DNA from: a virus
DNA: 29,103 nucleotides
Virus record (IMG/VR): IMGVR_UViG_3300010354_000431
Span: 1-29,103 of that record
Reading direction: 5' to 3' (one strand)
Below are positions 25,838 to 29,103 of this stretch, piece after piece. Both the position numbers and the translations under genes were made by a program. How positions within the stretch are numbered: position 1 is the stretch's first letter; every line of letters starts with the position of its first letter. Under the pieces are notes generated by a model. That model did not search any database. It saw only the letters and a list, made by a program, of their open reading frames with translations, and had not been told where the DNA came from.

Positions 25838-26551
25838 ATGGCTTTACCAATGGCAAATACACCGCGATATAAATTGACAATACCTTCTAGCGGAAAAAGT
25901 GTAACATACAGACCATTCTTAGTTAAAGAAGAAAAGGCCCTATTGATAGCGCAACAGAGTGAAGATTCTGAAACGATGATTACGACTTTAAAATCAGTTA
26001 TCGAATCATGCATACAAGATCCGATAAAAGCAAGTGATCTAGCAATATTCGATATAGAATACATCTTTACGCAGATCAGATCAAAATCAGTAGGTGAAAT
26101 AGTCAACTTAGTGTTAAAGTGTGATGAATGCGAAACCGATAAAGCATCTGTTTCATACGAAATAGACTTAACTAAGCTAAAAGTAAATATTCCAGAAGGG
26201 CACGATAAAACAATTCCTTTATTTGGAAATGTTGGTGTTATAATGAAATATCCTTCTCTAGAATTACTTAAGAAATTAGAAAATGTTAATACAAGTGATG
26301 CAGAAGCAATCTTCAATATCATAACATCGTGTATTGATTCAGTATATGATTCAGAGCAAATATATTCGGCAAAAGATCATAGACCTGAAGAAATGAGGCA
26401 GTTCGTAGATAACTTGACACAAGAACAATTTATGAAGTTACAGAAGTTTTTTGAAACTATGCCAAAGTTAGAAGAAAAGGTTTCTTATAAATGCCCTGTG
26501 TGTAGTAAAGAACACGAGAAGTATATAAGAGGACTAGACTCTTTTTTCTAA
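25838..26551 (+). CDS. 26: Baseplate hub assembly protein gp26 / tail assembly chaperone
   Basis: This 237-aa protein belongs to the T4 gp26 family. Signatures are ATIP-like N-terminal strands, YRPFLVKEEKALLIAQQSED, and FDIEYIFTQIRSKSVGEIVN. Four cysteines, C95/C98 (CDEC) and C219/C222 (CPVC), probably bind zinc. T4 gp26 (208 aa) is needed for hub assembly. AAGGA lies 8 bases before the ATG. The gene ends in CT TTT TTC TAA: a T TTT TTC heptamer directly before the stop, with AAGAGGA 8 bases upstream and an open -1 frame. This and its position before the tape measure gene suggest it also encodes a frameshift product, as lambda-type gpG does. Confidence 0.9.
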   Translation: MALPMANTPRYKLTIPSSGKSVTYRPFLVKEEKALLIAQQSEDSETMITTLKSVIESCIQDPIKASDLAIFDIEYIFTQIRSKSVGEIVNLVLKCDECETDKASVSYEIDLTKLKVNIPEGHDKTIPLFGNVGVIMKYPSLELLKKLENVNTSDAEAIFNIITSCIDSVYDSEQIYSAKDHRPEEMRQFVDNLTQEQFMKLQKFFETMPKLEEKVSYKCPVCSKEHEKYIRGLDSFF

Positions 26552-26736
26552 TTTGTTTATATCATGATAATTTGCAAAATTACTATAAAATGAATTTTGC
26601 GCTTATGCAGTATCATAAGTACAGTCTAGGGGAAATTGAGGATATGATTCCCTTTGAAAGAGAGATTTATATTTCTCTGTTGATTCAGTATTTGGACGAA
26701 GAAAAACAACGATTAGAAGCACAAAAGAGTAAATAA
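25838..26736 (+). CDS. Predicted -1 frameshift product, gp26 fused to the 48-aa ORF (299 aa)
   Basis: This is an inferred second product, not a separate gene. If ribosomes slip back one base on T TTT TTC (26542-26548), the next codon is CTA at 26548. The frame then stays open through 26733, adding 62 residues to the 237 of gp26. The extension begins LICLYHDNLQNYYK and then contains the whole 48-aa ORF. The -1 frame is open from 26509, just before the slippery site. In lambda-like phages the G and G-T proteins are made this way at a few percent ratio and both chaperone the tape measure. Confidence 0.55.
26527..26548 (+). promoter_or_regulatory. Programmed -1 frameshift signal (SD-like element plus T TTT TTC)
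   Basis: AAGAGGA at 26527-26533 is followed after 8 bases by the heptamer T TTT TTC (26542-26548), in the X XXY YYZ phase relative to gp26. A TAA stop comes directly after. The layout resembles E. coli dnaX, where an SD-like element about 10 bases upstream stimulates -1 slippage. A hairpin (26574-26600) lies further downstream than usual. Confidence 0.6.
26574..26600 (+). repeat. Inverted repeat with the 48-aa ORF start codon in its loop
   Basis: GCAAAATT (26574-26581) and AATTTTGC (26593-26600) are perfect complements with an 11-base loop that contains the ATG at 26590. The 8-bp stem is AT-rich and so weak. It may hinder independent initiation of the 48-aa ORF or pause ribosomes after the slippery site; its distance from that site, 25 bases, is long for a classical stimulator. 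Confidence 0.5.
26590..26736 (+). CDS. Small ORF, second part of tail chaperone pair (48 aa)
   Basis: The product reads MNFALMQYHKYSLGEIEDMI then PFEREIYISLLIQYLDEEKQ. The 'SLxEIEdMIPFEReiYisLL' pattern is typical of short proteins placed just before the tape measure gene, and of the T part of tail chaperones in other tailed phages. Upstream of the ATG there is no SD sequence (TTACTATAAA), and an inverted repeat encloses the start. This argues that much of its expression may come from frameshifting out of gp26. It ends 1 base before the tape-measure ATG. Function by analogy only. Confidence 0.7.
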   Translation: MNFALMQYHKYSLGEIEDMIPFEREIYISLLIQYLDEEKQRLEAQKSK

Positions 26737-26737
26737 A

Positions 26738-28795
26738 ATGGCCAAAAAAACTAATATCACAAATGTCATAAATGTCAATACCGTAGGGCAAGAAAGTTTT
26801 ACTGCTCTTCTTGACGTTCAGAAAAAATCAGTCGAACATTTAGACACGATATCATCAGCGCTCAAACAATCGCTTATAGCTCAGCGATCATCTGTTATAG
26901 AACAATTAATTATAGCTAGAGATTTTCATACACAAACGCAGATATTTAAAGATATTAGTAAAACGCTTGAGGATATAGCGAAGTCACTTAAGCTGATGGC
27001 TCAATCATCAGCAACTTTAACAAGTGGAAATACGAGCTCTTCTAAGACACCATCGGCTATAGCCACCGTTGGGAAAGAAGAAAAACAAGAAGCACAGCGT
27101 TCTCAAGAAGCACAGAAGAGCGTCTTAGTTAAGATTGAAAAGAATACAGAAGGATTGGGTAGTTTAGCGAAAGCATCTAAGCCAGCCGCTGCAGGTGGAG
27201 ATGGTGGATTGGGATTAGGCTTAACTGCACTAGCGGCTGGGCTGGGTGTAGTCGTAGGTGCAATGAAAGCACAATTAGATACAATAAAGTATTTTTCAAA
27301 GTTACTAATGCCAACCTTGGGAGCACTGTTTGATACAGTAAAGTATTTTTCAAAGCTAGTAGTACCAATCTTGGGAGCAGTATTTGACGCAATAAAATAT
27401 TTTGCAAAGTTATTAACTCCAGAATTTGTTATAACAAAAGCGCAAAAAGCAATAGCATCTTTTGCTGCCGGTATTAGTATGTCTTATGACTTATTGAAAC
27501 TATCAATAAGTGAAAAGCTTTCTTCTATAACAAAAATATTTGATAACATAGTAGATACTATGAAAGTTGCTATATCAGAAAAGCTTTCTTCTATAACAAA
27601 AGTATTTGACAGCGTAGTCGATACTGTGAAAGTTACCATATCAGAAAAGCTTTCTTCTATAACAAAAATATTTGATAACATAGTAGATACTATTAAAGTT
27701 ACCATATCAGAAAAGTTCCCATCTATAGCAAAAATATTTGACAACATAGTAGACTCGGTGAAGGGATTCTTTACTCTCGCATCTGAAGAATCTACGATAG
27801 CAAAGTTCATTAAAAATATAATGTCTGGCTTAAATGTGATTATAGAGCCATTCGCAGATGCATTTAAAATCGTAAGAGAATTTTTCAGTGGACCAACTTC
27901 TGCTGTGTTTGAAACTATAAAAGGAATATTCTCGACTATAGGTAGTACATTCGATGATTTTGCAAAATTATTCTCTACTGTCGCAAAAGTAACTTCTAAA
28001 TTATTAGTACCTTTAAATATTATAATGACTCTCTGGGATACCGTCAAAGGTGCTATTGAAGGTTACGAGGAAGAAGGAATAATTGGAGGAATAAAGGGCG
28101 CAATAAAAGGATTCTTCAACTCACTGATATTTGGCCCAATTGATATGATCAAAGATGCTATGGCGTGGGTATTAGGATTCTTTGGATTTGAAAATGCTAA
28201 AGAAACTCTTAAGTCATTTAGTCTACAAGAAATGTTTAAAAGCTATGTTGATATGATTTTTAGTCCTATTGACACTTTTAAAGCTATAGTTTCTAAAATT
28301 AGTGACTTTTTTTCTGTATTTAGAGGCTTAGAAATACCTGGATTTGGATTTAAAATTCCCGATTGGATTCCAAAGATCGGAGGCAAAGAATTTAAATTCG
28401 GCCCTTGGTATCCATTCGGCAAAAATATGACACAAATGGTTGATGGAGTAGTAGGAGATATCACTAAATCTCAACAGGATAAACAGGATGCAGAGTCTGC
28501 TAAAATTGTACAAGCTACTAAGTTCCTAATGTCTGGCAACAAAGGATCTGATAATCAAATTATTAGTCCCGAAGAAGTTAATGCTTATAGACCAAATAAT
28601 TCTGACTTAGTTAGAGCAGGAACTAATCAAGTTAATGCTCTTCGTGAAAATAAAGCTGGTGGTGCTACTACTGTCGTTGCTCCCGCAATTAGTACTGTCA
28701 ACAATAGACAAACACAAGTTGCAAGAATAGAAGCACCTATAAGAAATAATGATTCAACGTATGATCGCTATATGTATGATCGCGTTGGTTGGTAA
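26738..28795 (+). CDS. Tape-measure-like hub protein (gp29 position)
   Basis: This 685-aa protein begins with MAKKTNITNVINVNTVGQES and has a helical N-terminal region (residues about 20-95). A Ser/Lys/Gln-rich linker follows, then a Gly/Ala hydrophobic segment (about 153-176) long enough to span a membrane. Two sets of tandem repeats come next: three 18-aa units (181-230) and four 22-aa units (257-344). Further amphipathic segments and a Pro-containing region (PGFGFKIPDWIPKIGGKEFK) precede a polar tail. Long helical, repeat-bearing proteins with hydrophobic segments just after tail chaperones are tape measures. T4 gp29 (590 aa) has that role and is part of the hub. Direct similarity to gp29 is not clear to me. 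AAGAG lies 8 bases before the ATG. Confidence 0.75.
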   Translation: MAKKTNITNVINVNTVGQESFTALLDVQKKSVEHLDTISSALKQSLIAQRSSVIEQLIIARDFHTQTQIFKDISKTLEDIAKSLKLMAQSSATLTSGNTSSSKTPSAIATVGKEEKQEAQRSQEAQKSVLVKIEKNTEGLGSLAKASKPAAAGGDGGLGLGLTALAAGLGVVVGAMKAQLDTIKYFSKLLMPTLGALFDTVKYFSKLVVPILGAVFDAIKYFAKLLTPEFVITKAQKAIASFAAGISMSYDLLKLSISEKLSSITKIFDNIVDTMKVAISEKLSSITKVFDSVVDTVKVTISEKLSSITKIFDNIVDTIKVTISEKFPSIAKIFDNIVDSVKGFFTLASEESTIAKFIKNIMSGLNVIIEPFADAFKIVREFFSGPTSAVFETIKGIFSTIGSTFDDFAKLFSTVAKVTSKLLVPLNIIMTLWDTVKGAIEGYEEEGIIGGIKGAIKGFFNSLIFGPIDMIKDAMAWVLGFFGFENAKETLKSFSLQEMFKSYVDMIFSPIDTFKAIVSKISDFFSVFRGLEIPGFGFKIPDWIPKIGGKEFKFGPWYPFGKNMTQMVDGVVGDITKSQQDKQDAESAKIVQATKFLMSGNKGSDNQIISPEEVNAYRPNNSDLVRAGTNQVNALRENKAGGATTVVAPAISTVNNRQTQVARIEAPIRNNDSTYDRYMYDRVGW
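27278..27427 (+). repeat. Tandem 54-base (18-aa) repeats in tape measure gene
   Basis: Three units start at 27278, 27332 and 27386, the last partial: DTIKYFSKLLMPTLGALF, DTVKYFSKLVVPILGAVF, DAIKYFAKLLTPEF. Spacing is exactly 54 bases. DNA is similar between units (for example AAGTATTTTTCAAAG in the first two). Confidence 0.9.
27506..27769 (+). repeat. Tandem 66-base (22-aa) repeats in tape measure gene
   Basis: Four units start at 27506, 27572, 27638 and 27704. Each follows ISEKLSSITKIFDNIVDT then (M/V/I)KV(A/T), with the fourth more diverged (ISEKFPSIAKIFDNIVDS). The first three are nearly identical in DNA over GAAAAGCTTTCTTCTATAAC, which points to recent duplication. Confidence 0.92.
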
Positions 28796-28969
28796 CTATC
28801 CTTTCCAAACGACGATACCATCACTTATTTGTCTTATTTCATAATCTGAAATCTTCCAGTTGTTCATATCACACACTCTCTTGATATGCTCAACACCCAG
28901 TGATAGTACTTTGAACTCACCAATTTTCTTGTTGTCTTTGTAGACTTCATATAAAATCTTATTGCTCAT
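28796..28969 (-). CDS. Small protein of unknown function (57 aa)
   Basis: The reading frame starts MSNKILYEVYKDNKKIGEFK and ends GIVVWKG. AGAGG lies 5 bases before the ATG, a good ribosome binding site. The protein is mixed alpha/beta by pattern, with no recognised motif. It lies directly after an intrinsic terminator on the same strand, so it needs readthrough or a promoter I cannot see. Its TAG stop abuts the TAA of the convergent tape-measure gene with no base between. I do not recognise a family. Confidence 0.65.
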   Translation of the reverse strand: MSNKILYEVYKDNKKIGEFKVLSLGVEHIKRVCDMNNWKISDYEIRQISDGIVVWKG

Positions 28970-28979
28970 CTAGACCTCT

Positions 28980-29007
28980 AAAATAAAAAGGAGAGCTTAG
29001 CTCTCCT
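28980..29007 (-). terminator. Intrinsic terminator, leftward
   Basis: On the minus strand AGGAGAGC-TAA-GCTCTCCT forms an 8-bp stem with a 3-base loop and is followed by TTTTATTTT. It lies 25 bases after the stop of the gene at the right edge. On the plus strand no T-run follows, so it would not end the rightward late transcript. Confidence 0.85.
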
Positions 29008-29010
29008 CGT

Positions 29011-29028
29011 ATCCACACTTACGTGGAT
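29011..29028. repeat. Short inverted repeat between stop codon and terminator
   Basis: ATCCAC (29011-29016) and GTGGAT (29023-29028) are complementary around a 6-base loop. It stands between the right-edge gene's stop and its terminator and may form a second 3'-end hairpin that protects the transcript. Six base pairs can also occur by chance. Confidence 0.45.
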
Positions 29029-29031
29029 GCT

Positions 29032-29103
29032 TCACTCTTCCATAGCAATTTTCTTAAAGTAACTCATTGCTTCTTCGTCGTCGTCATCTTGAGAAATAGT
29101 GAC
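29032..29103 (-). CDS. C-terminus of an acidic-tailed protein, partial
   Basis: Only the last 23 codons are in the window: VTISQDDDDEEAMSYFKKIA then MEE and TGA. The gene enters from the right edge and is followed by an intrinsic terminator, so it ends a transcription unit separate from the late operons. An acidic, partly hydrophobic tail of this kind occurs in phage single-stranded-DNA-binding proteins such as gp32, but 23 residues are too few for a call. Confidence 0.6.
   Translation of the reverse strand, partial: VTISQDDDDEEAMSYFKKIAMEE

Noticed and set aside
25810-26322. 170-aa minus-strand ORF across gp16 and gp26
   Set aside because: It lies opposite two clearly recognised genes and has no motif of its own.
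27484-28047. 187-aa minus-strand ORF opposite the tape measure repeats
   Set aside because: It is the mirror of the 22-aa repeat array and its repeats only reflect the plus-strand repeats. The plus-strand gene is continuous and well supported.
29011-29028. Second hairpin as an independent terminator
   Set aside because: The stem is only 6 bp and no T-run follows on either strand, so it was kept only as an inverted repeat.
1-29103. tRNA genes, CRISPR arrays, insertion sequences, integration sites
   Set aside because: I looked for cloverleaf-like segments, regularly spaced short repeats, and transposase or integrase motifs and saw none. The direct repeats present are inside protein-coding genes in frame.

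Overview
This window is part of the late structural region of a T4-like contractile-tailed phage (myovirus). The evidence is a nearly complete set of recognisable T4-type baseplate proteins (gp5, gp6, gp8, gp25, gp26, gp48, gp53 and a gp27-like hub protein), a gp4 head-completion nuclease, a gp16 small terminase subunit and a gp19/gp54-family tube protein. Base composition is AT-rich. The fibre and virion proteins (PLTN-x-E/Q-x-D-x-NF fibre N-termini, a DUF4815-type giant protein, a fibre start reading IRIKRSG) resemble marine T4-like phages such as those of cyanobacteria or Pelagibacter. The host cannot be named from this sequence. The tail lysozyme and the peptidase domain in the gp5 homologue fit a host with a peptidoglycan wall. 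No tRNA, CRISPR array, integrase or insertion sequence was seen.

Left block (1-23693, all minus strand, transcribed right to left): gp48, gp53, gp27-like, gp5, gp25, gp6, a 971-aa protein in the gp7 position, a 179-aa virion protein, an enlarged gp8, a 1856-aa DUF4815-type protein, a 74-aa coiled-coil protein, a collar-domain short tail fibre (gp12-like), an S74-chaperone tail fibre, two small fibre-associated proteins, and the first codons of another fibre-type protein. Genes overlap by a few bases (TAATG or ATGA junctions) or are separated by short gaps. Most of the longest gaps carry an (N)ATAAATA element like the T4 late promoter.

Divergent junction (23694-23738): a 45-bp region with a perfect TATAAATA on the plus strand and AATAAATA on the minus strand. 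The two face each other around a 12-bp palindrome.

Right block (23739-28795, plus strand): gp4, an unrecognised conserved protein, a tail tube/tube-initiator protein, gp16, gp26, a 48-aa ORF, and a tape-measure-like protein with internal tandem repeats. The end of gp26 has the arrangement of a programmed -1 frameshift: an SD-like AAGAGGA, then T TTT TTC immediately before the stop, then an open -1 frame running into the 48-aa ORF. The pair sits directly upstream of the tape measure gene, the position of lambda-type gpG/gpGT tail-assembly chaperones. This is the most interesting item in the window.

Right edge (28796-29103, minus strand): a small unknown gene whose stop codon abuts the tape-measure stop, an intrinsic terminator, and the acidic C-terminus of a gene running in from the right. 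Together the genes supply baseplate wedge, hub, tube cap, fibres, head completion and packaging initiation. There is no gene-free stretch longer than 300 bases.
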